Origin: Nevskia sp.
GTDB taxonomy: Bacteria; Pseudomonadota; Gammaproteobacteria; Nevskiales; Nevskiaceae
Length of the DNA: 64,000 nt
Assembly (NCBI GenBank): GCA_019689635.1
Contig: JADGHB010000004.1
Location: 51,616 to 115,615, forward strand
Direction of reading: 5' to 3'
Below, one piece after another: positions 16,885-25,877 of the stretch (positions are counted from its first letter, which is position 1; each line of letters begins with the position of its first letter). The notes under the pieces are model-generated. The model made no database searches, was not told the DNA's origin, and was given only the letters and a program-made list of their open reading frames with translations. Position numbers and translations under genes: made by a program.

Positions 16885-18857
16885 GCGCCGAGCTGGGCCA
16901 TTTCGCCCTGATCCTGGCGCTGGGCGTGGCGCTCCTGCAATGGGGCGTGCCGCTGATCGGCTGGCGGCGACGCGATGCACGCCTGCTGGCCTTCGGCGCG
17001 TCCGCCGCGCACGCGCAGTTCCTGTGCGTGCTGGTGGCCTACGCCTGCCTGACCTATGCCTTCGTGACCAAGGATTTCTCGCTGGCCTACGTCGCCGAGA
17101 ACGATCACACGCGCCTGCCGCTGTTCTACCGCGTGACCGCGGTATGGGGCGCGCACGAAGGCTCGCTGCTGCTCTGGGTCCTGATCCTGTCCGGCTGGAC
17201 CGTGGCGGTGTCGGTCTTCAACCGCCGCCTGCCGCTGGAGATGGGCGCCCTGGTGCTGTCGGTGCTGGGAGCGATCAGCGTGGGCTTTTATCTGTTCATC
17301 CTGCTGACCTCGAGCCCTTTCGACCGCCTGTACCCGGTGCCGACGGAGGGCCACGACCTCAATCCCATCCTGCAGGATCCTGGTCTGGCGCTCCATCCGC
17401 CGGTGCTGTACATGGGCTACGTCGGCTTCTCCGTCGCCTTCGCCTTCGCCATCGCGGCGCTGATCGGGGGCCGGCTCGACGGCGCCTGGGCACGCTGGAC
17501 GCGGCCGTGGACGGTGACCGCCTGGATGTTTCTCACCTTGGGCATCACCTTCGGTTCCTGGTGGGCGTACAAGGAACTCGGCTGGGGCGGCTGGTGGTTC
17601 TGGGACCCGGTCGAGAACGCCTCGTTCATGCCCTGGCTGGCGGGTACCGCCCTGATCCATTCGCTGGCGGTGACCGAGAAGCGCGGCCTGCTCAAGTCCT
17701 GGACCGTCCTGCTGGCGATCCTCGCTTTCTCGCTGTCCTTGCTCGGGACCTTTCTGGTGCGCTCGGGAGTCCTGGTGTCGGTGCACGCCTTCGCCAGTGA
17801 TCCGACCCGCGGCCTGTTCGTGCTGGGCCTGATCGGCGTGGTGGTCGGCGGCGCGCTCGCCCTCTATGCCTGGCGCGCGCCGCGCCTGTCTGCCTACGGC
17901 GAACTGAATCTGCTTTCGCGCGAGGGCCTGCTGCTGTTCAACAACGTGTTTCTGGTGTGCGCGGCGGGGGTGGTGCTGCTCGGCACCCTGTATCCCCTGG
18001 TGCTCGATGCCCTGGGGCTGGGCAAGATCTCGGTCGGCCCGCCGTATTTCGACAGCGTGTTCGTGCCCTTGATCGTTCCCCTGATCCTCTTGGTCGGGCT
18101 CGCGGCCACGGTGCCCTGGAAACGCGCGCGGCTGGCTGAATCGCTGCGGCGCCTGCGGATGCCGGCGGCCGCGGCTCTGGCGGTTGGACTGACGCTGCCG
18201 CTGGCGATCCAGGGGCGCACCACGCTGGTCGCCGTCGCCGGAACGTTGCTCGGCGTCTGGGCAGCGGGTACGGCGGTGCAGGACCTGTGGCGGCGCGTGC
18301 GCAGCAAGGCGGATTGGCGGGCCGGCCTGACTTCGGTGCCGCGCGCGGCCTGGGGCATGAACCTGGCCCACATCGGACTTGGCGTGTGGGCGATCGGGGT
18401 CGCTTGCGTGACCAGCTTCGGTGCGGAAAAGGACGTGCGCCTGGCGCCCGGCGCGCACGCCGAGCTGGGGGGTTATACCTTCGTCTTTCAAGGCGAACGC
18501 GAAGCCGCCGGCCCCAACTACACCGCGCAGCAGGGCAGTGTCCTGGTCGAGCGCGAGGGCACCACGGTGGCGCGGCTCTATCCTCAGAAACGCTTGTACG
18601 CCTCGCAGGGCACGGTCATCACGGAAGCGGCGATCCATCCCGGTCCGTTCGGCGATCTGTACGTGTCGCTGGGCGAGGGCTATGACGACGGGAGCTGGAG
18701 CCTGCGCCTCTACGACAAGCCCATGGTGCGCTGGATCTGGCTGGGCGGCGTGCTGATGTTCCTGGGCGGCGGGCTGGCGGCGTCGGACCGCCGCTATCGC
18801 CTGGCACGCGCCTTGGAGCGCCGCAGCGCGCAAGCGGCGGAGGCCACGGCCGCCTGA
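16881..18857 (+). CDS. ccmF: Cytochrome c haem lyase subunit CcmF
   Basis: A 658-residue polytopic membrane protein with the tryptophan-rich motif WGGWWFWDPVENASFMPWL (about residues 235-253) and a conserved N-terminal region. It attaches haem from CcmE to apocytochromes together with CcmH and CcmI. It begins with GTG at 16881, overlapping the ccmE stop (GTGA), and its stop overlaps the ccmG start by one base. Length is normal for the family. Confidence 0.95.
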   Translation: MSAELGHFALILALGVALLQWGVPLIGWRRRDARLLAFGASAAHAQFLCVLVAYACLTYAFVTKDFSLAYVAENDHTRLPLFYRVTAVWGAHEGSLLLWVLILSGWTVAVSVFNRRLPLEMGALVLSVLGAISVGFYLFILLTSSPFDRLYPVPTEGHDLNPILQDPGLALHPPVLYMGYVGFSVAFAFAIAALIGGRLDGAWARWTRPWTVTAWMFLTLGITFGSWWAYKELGWGGWWFWDPVENASFMPWLAGTALIHSLAVTEKRGLLKSWTVLLAILAFSLSLLGTFLVRSGVLVSVHAFASDPTRGLFVLGLIGVVVGGALALYAWRAPRLSAYGELNLLSREGLLLFNNVFLVCAAGVVLLGTLYPLVLDALGLGKISVGPPYFDSVFVPLIVPLILLVGLAATVPWKRARLAESLRRLRMPAAAALAVGLTLPLAIQGRTTLVAVAGTLLGVWAAGTAVQDLWRRVRSKADWRAGLTSVPRAAWGMNLAHIGLGVWAIGVACVTSFGAEKDVRLAPGAHAELGGYTFVFQGEREAAGPNYTAQQGSVLVEREGTTVARLYPQKRLYASQGTVITEAAIHPGPFGDLYVSLGEGYDDGSWSLRLYDKPMVRWIWLGGVLMFLGGGLAASDRRYRLARALERRSAQAAEATAA

Positions 18858-19399
18858 TGCGTTTCGCCCTGCCCCTGGCGGTGTTGATCGCCCTGCTCGC
18901 GCTGTTCGCCGTCGGCTTGCAGCGCGATCCGCGCCGGCTGCCGAGTCCCTTGATCGGCAAGCCGGCGCCGGCCTTCGATCTGCCCACCATCGCCTTGCCG
19001 GGGCCGCCCGGCGCAGTCCCGCCGCCGGCGCGCATGACCCAGGCCGACTTGCGCGGCGCGCCAGTGCTGGTCAATTTCTTCGCCAGCTGGTGCGCCGGCT
19101 GCCAGGACGAGCACCCGTTCCTGATGGAACTCGCGCGCAGCGGTGAGGTAAGGCTCGTCGGCATCGACTACAAGGACGCGGAGTCCGACCTGCGCCGCTG
19201 GCTGGGGCGGCACGGCGATCCTTACGCCGTGGTGCTGTCCGATCTTTCGGGCAATACCGGCATCGACTGGGGCGTGTACGGCGTGCCCGAGACCTTCGTG
19301 CTGGACGCCCAGGGCCGGATCGTGTTCAAGCAAATCGGGCCGCTGACGCCGGAGGCCTGGCAGCGCATCCGCCCCTTGCTGCAAGGATCGGCCTCATGA
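18857..19399 (+). CDS. ccmG: Thiol:disulfide interchange protein CcmG/DsbE
   Basis: A 180-residue thioredoxin-fold protein anchored by an N-terminal membrane segment (about residues 4-21). The redox motif WCAGC has Cys79 and Cys82, and GVYGVPETFVLD gives the CcmG-specific loop with cis-proline. It reduces apocytochrome CxxCH cysteines in the periplasm. The active site reads C-A-G-C rather than the more usual C-P-x-C, which may shift its redox potential. It overlaps ccmF by 1 bp and ccmH by 4 bp. Confidence 0.93.
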   Translation: MRFALPLAVLIALLALFAVGLQRDPRRLPSPLIGKPAPAFDLPTIALPGPPGAVPPPARMTQADLRGAPVLVNFFASWCAGCQDEHPFLMELARSGEVRLVGIDYKDAESDLRRWLGRHGDPYAVVLSDLSGNTGIDWGVYGVPETFVLDAQGRIVFKQIGPLTPEAWQRIRPLLQGSAS

Positions 19400-19857
19400 G
19401 GTACGCGCTGGCGACGCTGCTTTTGGCCTGCGCCATGTCCGCGGTTCGAGCGCAAGTGGAAACGCCCAGGCCGCCGATTCCCCTCGATGCGCGGCAAGAG
19501 GCGCAATACAAGGCGCTGCTGCCGGAGCTGCGCTGTCTGGTGTGCCAGAACGAATCCTTGGCCGACTCGCAGGCGCCGCTGGCGGCGGATCTGCGCTATG
19601 AGATCCGCGGGCTGATCGCCAAGGGCGCGAGCGATGCCGACGTGAAGCGCTATCTGGTGGCGCGCTACGGCGAATTCGTGCTCTACCGGCCGCGGCTGGA
19701 GACGCGCACCCTGCTCTTGTGGAGTGGGCCCTTTCTGCTGCTGCTGGCGGCCTGCGCCGGCGTGCTGAGCTACGCGCGGCGCCGCGCACGCGCCGCAGCG
19801 CCGCCGCCCGTCGACGAGGGTGCGCTGCGCCGCCTCTTGGAGGAGCGGGATCGATGA
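19396..19857 (+). CDS. ccmH: Cytochrome c maturation thiol reductase CcmH
   Basis: A 153-residue protein with a signal peptide (cleavage near AVRAQ), the motif LRCLVCQNES with Cys47 and Cys50, and one C-terminal membrane segment (LLLWSGPFLLLLAACAGVLSY). This is the short form of CcmH, whose partner domain is the separate ccmI that follows. It keeps apocytochrome thiols reduced for haem attachment. It overlaps its neighbours by 4 bp on both sides (ATGA). Confidence 0.94.
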   Translation: MRYALATLLLACAMSAVRAQVETPRPPIPLDARQEAQYKALLPELRCLVCQNESLADSQAPLAADLRYEIRGLIAKGASDADVKRYLVARYGEFVLYRPRLETRTLLLWSGPFLLLLAACAGVLSYARRRARAAAPPPVDEGALRRLLEERDR

Positions 19858-21044
19858 GCGCGGCGCTCGTCCTGGCGATGGCGGCCTTGTGCCTGGCCGC
19901 GGCGGCGCTGGCCACGCGGCCCTGGTGGAGATCCGCCGAGGTCCCGCGCTTGCGCCGGCGGCGTGCCAACGTCGCCGCCTACGACACGCGCCTCGCCGAG
20001 ATCGCGGCCGAGGAAGCCGCCGGACTGCTGGGCGCGGAGGAGGCGCAGGCGCTACGCCAGGAGCTTGGCGCCCGGCTGCTCGCCGAGGCGGCTTCCGATG
20101 CCGACCCACCGTCCGCGCCGGCTCGAGTTCCACGCCGACCGCGCGCCGCGCTGCTCTTGGGATTCTTGCTCGCGGTTTTCGCCGCGGGCGGCTACTGGCT
20201 GTCCGGCACCTGGGTTTTGCAGGCACACATCTCCGCCGAACGCCAGGCGCAGGCGCAGATCGAAGCCATGGTGCAACGGCTGGCCCAGCGTCTGGAACGG
20301 AATCCGGACGATCCCCAGGGCTGGGCGCTGCTCGGACGTTCTTATTTCGTGATGCAGCGCTACGCCGACGCCGCGCGGGCCTATCACGAGGCCAATGCCC
20401 GCGCGCCGCAGGCGGAGTGGCTGGCCAGCGAGGGCGAGGCGCTGGCCTTCGCCCAGGGGCGCGATCTGCGGGGCGAGCCGCTGGCGCTGTTCGAAAAGGC
20501 GCTGGCGCTGGATGCGGATGAAGGCAAGGCGCTGTGGTACGCGGGGCTGGCGGCCGAGGAGGCCGGCGACGCCGCGACCGCCCGCGCGCGCTGGGAAAAG
20601 CTCGTCGCCGAGCCGGACCTGCCGGCGCAGATGCGCGAAGTCGTACAGACGCGGTTGAGCGAGCTCGGTGAAGAGCGCGCGGCTTCGGACGCCGGCGCAA
20701 CGGTGCTCAGGCTCGAGATCAGCCTGGCGCCGGCGCTGGCCGGCCGGGTACCGGCGGACGCCGTGCTGTTCGTCTACGCCAAGGCTGCGAATGGGCCGCC
20801 GATGCCGCTGGCGGTGCGCAAGCTGCCCGGCGCCAAGCTGCCGCTGGAGGTTCGTCTCGACGACGGCATGGCGATGACGCCGCCGCTACGCCTGTCCGCC
20901 TTCGAACACTACGTCGTGACCGCGCGGCTGTCCGCGAGCGGCAGCGCGCAGCCGCAGTCCGGCGATCTCGAAGGCCGCATCGAGGCGCGCCGCGCGGACA
21001 GCGGCAAGCTGCTGGCTTTGCGCATCGACCGCGTATTGCCCTGA
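19854..21044 (+). CDS. ccmI: Cytochrome c-type biogenesis protein CcmI (TPR)
   Basis: A 396-residue apocytochrome chaperone. It has two membrane segments (residues about 4-20 and 97-115) flanking a cytoplasmic leucine-zipper-like loop, then periplasmic TPR helices (AQRLERNPDDPQGWALLGRS and following) and a C-terminal beta domain (about 280-396). CcmI captures apocytochrome C-termini for CcmF-CcmH. The ATG at 19854 overlaps the ccmH stop. This is the last gene of the operon; no clear terminator follows in the 85 bp before the next gene. Confidence 0.9.
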   Translation: MSAALVLAMAALCLAAAALATRPWWRSAEVPRLRRRRANVAAYDTRLAEIAAEEAAGLLGAEEAQALRQELGARLLAEAASDADPPSAPARVPRRPRAALLLGFLLAVFAAGGYWLSGTWVLQAHISAERQAQAQIEAMVQRLAQRLERNPDDPQGWALLGRSYFVMQRYADAARAYHEANARAPQAEWLASEGEALAFAQGRDLRGEPLALFEKALALDADEGKALWYAGLAAEEAGDAATARARWEKLVAEPDLPAQMREVVQTRLSELGEERAASDAGATVLRLEISLAPALAGRVPADAVLFVYAKAANGPPMPLAVRKLPGAKLPLEVRLDDGMAMTPPLRLSAFEHYVVTARLSASGSAQPQSGDLEGRIEARRADSGKLLALRIDRVLP

Positions 21045-21072
21045 GCGCCGGGTACGGCTGTCGGGACGACGC

Positions 21073-21101
21073 TTGGGCGGGATCGAGGGAGCCGGTAAGA
21101 T
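21073..21101 (+). promoter_or_regulatory. Sigma-70-like promoter for the MaoC gene
   Basis: TTGGGC (21073-21078) and TAAGAT (21096-21101) are separated by 17 bp. The predicted start of transcription falls about 20 bp before the ATG at 21130. Confidence 0.5.
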
Positions 21102-21129
21102 GCGCCCCGCCGCCGCCCGTCCTTGTGTC

Positions 21130-21996
21130 ATGAACCATTCTCAGGTGTTCGATCTGCCCGCTTTGCCCGCGACGCTGCCGACGTTCGTCCGCGCCGGCCT
21201 GTCCGCCGCGCGCCGTCTGCCGGATACGCCGCAACTGCCGCATTGGGCGCTGCGCGTGCGCGCCTTGCGCGTGGACCCTGCGCGCTTGCAGGCCTACCAG
21301 GCGCTGTGCGGTTTGCCGCAGGGTGAAACCTTGCCGATTCTTTATCCGCAAGTGCTAGCCACGCCGCTGTTCCTGCACCTGATGACCCGGCCCGGGTTTC
21401 CGGTGCCGCTGCTGGGCCTGGTGCACGTGCGCAACACGGTGGAGCAACGCCGGGCGTTGCGCGCCGACGAGAGCCTGGATCTTTGCTTGCGGGTGGGCGA
21501 GGGGCGCGAGGTCAAGGCCGGTTTCGAGTTCGACCTGTTGATGGATTGTGCGCCGGCCGAAGCGGAACCCGTCTGGCGCGCGACCATGACCGTGATCCGC
21601 CGTCGCCCGCGGCCGCCGTCCGAGGCCAAGCCGCAGCCGCCTGCGGCGGATGCGCGGCTGGCGGAATATCTGACGCTGTCGGCGCCGGAAGACATCGGCC
21701 GGCGCTACGCGCGCGTCTCCGGCGACTACAACCCGATCCACCTGCACGCCGCGACGGCGAGGCTGTTCGGCTTTCCCCGCGCGATCGCACACGGTTTGTG
21801 GACCGCGGCGCGCTGCCTGGCTTTGTTGGAGCCGCGCCTGCCCGCGCCGCCGCGCCGCTACGCGGTGCAGTTCAAGCAACCGCTGTTGCTGCCCGGCCGC
21901 GCGGTGCTGCGCTATGCCCCGCAGTCCGAGCCGATCGAGTTCGCCCTGCTCGCCGCCGGCGCCGCAAAAATCCATCTCACCGGCACGCTGGGTTAA
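21130..21996 (+). CDS. MaoC-like acyl dehydratase
   Basis: A 288-residue protein with a C-terminal MaoC hot-dog domain. The hydratase motif SGDYNPIHLHAATARLFGF (about residues 198-216) contains the Asp and His used by R-specific enoyl-CoA hydratases, and GLWTAARCL continues the hot-dog helix. The N-terminal half looks like a second, degenerate hot-dog fold. It would add water to enoyl-CoA or remove it from R-3-hydroxyacyl-CoA. The ATG at 21130 is supported by the promoter just upstream. It stands between the ccm operon and galU, so context gives no pathway; the catabolic genes earlier in the window are one possible link. Confidence 0.8.
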   Translation: MNHSQVFDLPALPATLPTFVRAGLSAARRLPDTPQLPHWALRVRALRVDPARLQAYQALCGLPQGETLPILYPQVLATPLFLHLMTRPGFPVPLLGLVHVRNTVEQRRALRADESLDLCLRVGEGREVKAGFEFDLLMDCAPAEAEPVWRATMTVIRRRPRPPSEAKPQPPAADARLAEYLTLSAPEDIGRRYARVSGDYNPIHLHAATARLFGFPRAIAHGLWTAARCLALLEPRLPAPPRRYAVQFKQPLLLPGRAVLRYAPQSEPIEFALLAAGAAKIHLTGTLG

Positions 21997-22016
21997 AATG
22001 AATTCCTGAGTCGAAA

Positions 22017-22057
22017 GCAGCGCGGAAACGGAAAAACGATTCCCAGGTCCGCGCTGC
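22017..22057 (+). promoter_or_regulatory. Stem-loop in the galU leader
   Basis: A perfect 10-bp inverted repeat (22017-22026 with 22048-22057) encloses a 21-base A-rich loop, 15 bp before the galU start. There is no T-run, so it is not an ordinary terminator. A -10-like TAAAAT (21994-21999) overlaps the stop of the preceding gene, placing the hairpin near the 5' end of a galU transcript. It could stabilise the message or bind a regulator. Confidence 0.5.
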
Positions 22058-22072
22058 CCATCAGGAGACCGC

Positions 22073-22981
22073 ATGCGCATTCGCAAAGCCGTGTTCCCCG
22101 TCGCCGGGCTCGGCACCCGTTTCCTGCCGGCGACCAAGGCCAGCGCCAAGGAAATGCTGCCCATCGTGGACAAGCCGCTGATCCAGTACGCGGTCCAGGA
22201 GGCGATCAGCGCCGGCGCCGAGGAGCTGATCTTCATCACCGGCCGCTCGAAGAATTCCATCATGGATCACTTCGACAAGGCCTACGAACTGGAGGCCGAG
22301 CTGTCCAGCCGCGGCAAGACCAAACTCTTGGAAACGGTGCAGGAAATCCTGCCGCCGGGCATCACCTGCATCTACATCCGCCAGGCTGAGGCCTTGGGGC
22401 TGGGCCACGCGGTGCTGTGTGCCGAACCGGCCGTGGGCGACGAGGACTTCTCCGTGATCCTCGCCGACGACCTGATCGACGGTCGCCTGCGGCCGTGCCT
22501 GGCGCAGATGCAGCGCGTGTACCAGGAGTACGGCACCAGCGTCATCGCCACCCAGCGCGTGCCGAAATCCGAGATCAGCGGTTACGGCGTGGTGGATGTG
22601 CAGCCGGTGGCGCCGGGCTTGGGCGAAATCCGCCGCATCGTGGAAAAACCCAAGCCCGAGGATGCGCCGAGCGATCAGGCGGTCGTGGGGCGTTACATCC
22701 TCACTCCGCGCATCTTCAAGCTGCTGGAACGTACGCCGCGCGGCGCCGGCGGCGAAATCCAGCTCACCGATGCGATCAGCATGATGATCCAGGAGCAGAC
22801 CGTGCTGGCCTACGAGTTCGAGGGCACGCGCTACGACTGCGGCAGCAAGCTGGGTTATCTCAAGGCCAACGTCGAATACGCGCTCAAGCATCCCGAGTTG
22901 GCGGAGGGCTTCCGCGAATATCTGCAGGAGCTCACCGCAGGCTGGACGCGCTCCGAGAAAATCTATAAAGCGGCCGGCTAA
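22073..22981 (+). CDS. galU: UTP-glucose-1-phosphate uridylyltransferase
   Basis: A 302-residue GalU. The N-terminal nucleotide-binding motif FPVAGLGTRFLPATKASAKE and the lysine-containing VDKPLIQYAV are intact; VEKPKPEDAPSD and the sugar-phosphate region YDCGSKLGYLKANV follow. It makes UDP-glucose for lipopolysaccharide, exopolysaccharide and other glycans in the cytoplasm. CAGGAGACC precedes the ATG at 22073. It ends only 10 bp before sucA, suggesting that galU and sucAB share a transcript, which is not a common arrangement. Confidence 0.95.
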   Translation: MRIRKAVFPVAGLGTRFLPATKASAKEMLPIVDKPLIQYAVQEAISAGAEELIFITGRSKNSIMDHFDKAYELEAELSSRGKTKLLETVQEILPPGITCIYIRQAEALGLGHAVLCAEPAVGDEDFSVILADDLIDGRLRPCLAQMQRVYQEYGTSVIATQRVPKSEISGYGVVDVQPVAPGLGEIRRIVEKPKPEDAPSDQAVVGRYILTPRIFKLLERTPRGAGGEIQLTDAISMMIQEQTVLAYEFEGTRYDCGSKLGYLKANVEYALKHPELAEGFREYLQELTAGWTRSEKIYKAAG

Positions 22982-22991
22982 AGGACCTTCC

Positions 22992-25847
22992 ATGACCGGC
23001 GCCAAGTATCAGACTCTGATCGAGACCTCCGCGATCCAGGGCGGCAACGCCGCCTACGTCGAGGATCTCTACGAGCGTTATTTGCAGGATGCCGAAGCGG
23101 TGGATCCGCAATGGCGCGCCTATTTCCGCAGCGTGCAGGGCAGCGGCGCGCCGGACGCCCCGCATGCGCCAGTGCGTGCGCGTTTCGAGCGTCTGGCGCG
23201 TCAGCGTCCGACGCGGGTCGTCTCCGAGGGCTACGATCCGCGCGCGGCGGAAAAACAGTCCGCGGTCATGCGCCTGATCAACTACTACCGCGTGCGCGGT
23301 CACCAGGCGGCCAGGCTCGATCCGCTGGGCCTGGCGCCGGTGCCGAGCATTCCCGATCTCGACCCCGCGTTCCACGGCCTCGGTCCCGAGGACATGGCCA
23401 CGGTGTTCAACACCGGCACGCTGGCGGTGGCCGACCGCCTGCCGCTGTCCGAGATCATCCGCGTGCTCAAGGCGGTTTACACCGACACCATCGGTGCGGA
23501 GTACATGCACATCACGGAAACGGCGCAGAAGCGCTGGATCCAGAAGCGGCTCGAAGGCAGCGTGTTCGAACCGCGGCTCACGCCGGAGGAGAAACGCGAG
23601 GTTCTCAAACAGCTCTGCGCCGCCGAAGGCATCGAGCGCTACCTGCACAACAAGTACGTGGGTCAGAAGCGCTTTTCCCTGGAAGGCGGGGATTCGCTGA
23701 TTCCGCTGCTGGACGAGCTCATGCGCGTGTCGGCGCTGCGCGGCGTGGAGGAGCTGGTGATCGGCATGGCGCACCGCGGGCGCCTCAACGTGCTGGTCAA
23801 CTGCCTGGGCAAGTCGCCCAAGGAGCTGTTCGCCGAGTTCGAAGGCAACTATTCGGCCGAGGATCTGGCGCGCGCGGGCGACGTGAAATACCACATGGGG
23901 TTTTCCACGGACGTGGAGATCGCCGGCAGGCGCCTGCACCTGGTGCTGGCGTTCAATCCTTCGCATCTGGAGATCGTCGATCCGGTGGTGGAGGGCAGCG
24001 TCAAGGCGCGACAGACGCGCCGCCACGACGAACGCGGCGACCGGGTGGTGCCGGTCCTGATCCACGGCGACGCCGCCTTTGCTGGCCAGGGCGTGGTGAT
24101 GGAGACCCTGCAACTGAGCCATGCCAAGGGTTACGGCACCGGCGGAACCTTGCACGTGATCGTCAACAACCAGATCGGCTTTACCACGCCCAACCCGATC
24201 GAGGCGCGTGAAGGTCACGAGGTGCGCACCAGCCGTTACGCCACCGACATCGCGAAAATGCTGGAGGCGCCGGTATTCCACGTCAACGCCGACGATCCCG
24301 AGGCGGTGGTGTTCGTCACCCGCCTGGCTGCGGACTACCGCAGCGAGTTTCACAAGGACGTGATCATCGATCTGTGCTGTTATCGCCGCCACGGCCATAA
24401 CGAGGCCGACGAACCGGCGGCCACCCAGCCGCTCATGTACCAGGCCATCAAGAAGCAGCCGACCACGTTCACGCTGTACGCACAGAAGCTGGTGCAGGAG
24501 GGCGTGATCTCCGCGGACGAACCGGAGCGGCTGGCCAAAGCGTATCGCGACGGTCTGGACCAGGGCGTGAACATCGCGCGCACCACCCTGGGCATGGTCG
24601 GCAACCAGTACACCGTCAACTGGGCCAACTATCAGAAAGGCAGCTGGGACACGCCGGCGGAAACCGCGGTCGGGCTTGAGACGATCAAAGCCCTGGCGCA
24701 ACGTCTGCACCAGCTCCCGCCGGGCTTCACCCTGCACCCGCGCGTGCAGAAGATCTACGAGGAGCGGGTGAAGATGGCCGCGGGCGAGTTGCCCATGGAC
24801 TGGGGCTTCGCCGAAACCATGGCTTATGCCACGCTGGTCAACGAGGGGTTTTCGGTGCGCCTGTCCGGCCAGGACACGCGGCGCGGCACTTTCTTTCACC
24901 GCCACGCGACGTTGCACGACGTCAACACCGGCGAGAGCTACACGCCGCTGCGCCACCTGGATCCGGAGAAGAACCGCTTCGTGGTCAACGACACCCTGCT
25001 GTCCGAGGAAGGCGTGCTCGGGTTCGAGTACGGCTACAGCTCCACCGATCCCGACTGCCTGGTGATCTGGGAAGCGCAGTTCGGGGATTTCGCCAACGGC
25101 GCGCAAGTGGTGATCGATCAGTTCATCGCCGCCGGCCAGGCCAAGTGGGGCCGTTTCTGCGGCCTGACCCTGTTCCTGCCGCACGGCTACGAGGGGCAGG
25201 GTCCCGAGCACTCCTCGGCGCGGCTGGAACGCTATCTGCAATTGTGCGCGGCCAACAATTTGCAGGTGTGCGTGCCGTCCACGCCGGCGCAGTTTTTCCA
25301 CATGATCCGCCGCCAGATGAAGCGCAGCCTGCGCCTGCCGCTGATCGTGATGACTCCCAAGTCGCTGCTGCGCCACAAGCTGTCGGTGTCGCCGCTGGAA
25401 GACCTCACGCGCGGCGGCTTCCGCTACGTGATCGGCGAGACCGAGGCGCTGGATCCCAAGCAGGTGCGGCGCATCGTGTTCTGCAGCGGCAAGGTTTATT
25501 ACGATATCTACGAGGCGCGCGAGAAACAGCAGCGGCGCGACGTGGCCCTGGTGCGGCTGGAACAGCTCTATCCTTTTCCGCGCGCGGACTACGAAGCGGC
25601 CATCGCCGCCTACCCGAACGCCAAGGAAGTGGTGTGGGCGCAGGAGGAACCGGAGAACCAGGGCGCCTGGTATCAGATCAAACACCGCCTGCGCGCCTAT
25701 CTCGCCGACGATCACCAGCTTTACTACGTCACCCGCAAGGGCAGCGCCACCACCGCGGTGGGTTACCTCAAGGTGCATCTGAAAGAACAGGAAGAACTAT
25801 GCAAGGCCGCCTTGTCCGGCGGCCTGCCGCTCAAAGGCGGCGCGTGA
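22992..25847 (+). CDS. sucA: 2-oxoglutarate dehydrogenase E1 component
   Basis: A 951-residue thiamine-diphosphate enzyme that decarboxylates 2-oxoglutarate in the citric acid cycle. It begins with the typical N-terminal E2-binding segment (NAAYVEDLYERYLQDAEAVD) and contains RLNVLVNCLGK, the cofactor-binding motif GDAAFAGQGVVMETLQL with NNQIGF, and RRHGHNEADEPA. Length is normal. It lies 10 bp after galU and 30 bp before sucB. The third component of the complex, lpd, is about 3.4 kb beyond sucB rather than adjacent. Confidence 0.97.
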   Translation: MTGAKYQTLIETSAIQGGNAAYVEDLYERYLQDAEAVDPQWRAYFRSVQGSGAPDAPHAPVRARFERLARQRPTRVVSEGYDPRAAEKQSAVMRLINYYRVRGHQAARLDPLGLAPVPSIPDLDPAFHGLGPEDMATVFNTGTLAVADRLPLSEIIRVLKAVYTDTIGAEYMHITETAQKRWIQKRLEGSVFEPRLTPEEKREVLKQLCAAEGIERYLHNKYVGQKRFSLEGGDSLIPLLDELMRVSALRGVEELVIGMAHRGRLNVLVNCLGKSPKELFAEFEGNYSAEDLARAGDVKYHMGFSTDVEIAGRRLHLVLAFNPSHLEIVDPVVEGSVKARQTRRHDERGDRVVPVLIHGDAAFAGQGVVMETLQLSHAKGYGTGGTLHVIVNNQIGFTTPNPIEAREGHEVRTSRYATDIAKMLEAPVFHVNADDPEAVVFVTRLAADYRSEFHKDVIIDLCCYRRHGHNEADEPAATQPLMYQAIKKQPTTFTLYAQKLVQEGVISADEPERLAKAYRDGLDQGVNIARTTLGMVGNQYTVNWANYQKGSWDTPAETAVGLETIKALAQRLHQLPPGFTLHPRVQKIYEERVKMAAGELPMDWGFAETMAYATLVNEGFSVRLSGQDTRRGTFFHRHATLHDVNTGESYTPLRHLDPEKNRFVVNDTLLSEEGVLGFEYGYSSTDPDCLVIWEAQFGDFANGAQVVIDQFIAAGQAKWGRFCGLTLFLPHGYEGQGPEHSSARLERYLQLCAANNLQVCVPSTPAQFFHMIRRQMKRSLRLPLIVMTPKSLLRHKLSVSPLEDLTRGGFRYVIGETEALDPKQVRRIVFCSGKVYYDIYEAREKQQRRDVALVRLEQLYPFPRADYEAAIAAYPNAKEVVWAQEEPENQGAWYQIKHRLRAYLADDHQLYYVTRKGSATTAVGYLKVHLKEQEELCKAALSGGLPLKGGA

Positions 25848-25877
25848 GCGTGGGATCCCCGCACTGATGGAGAGCGC

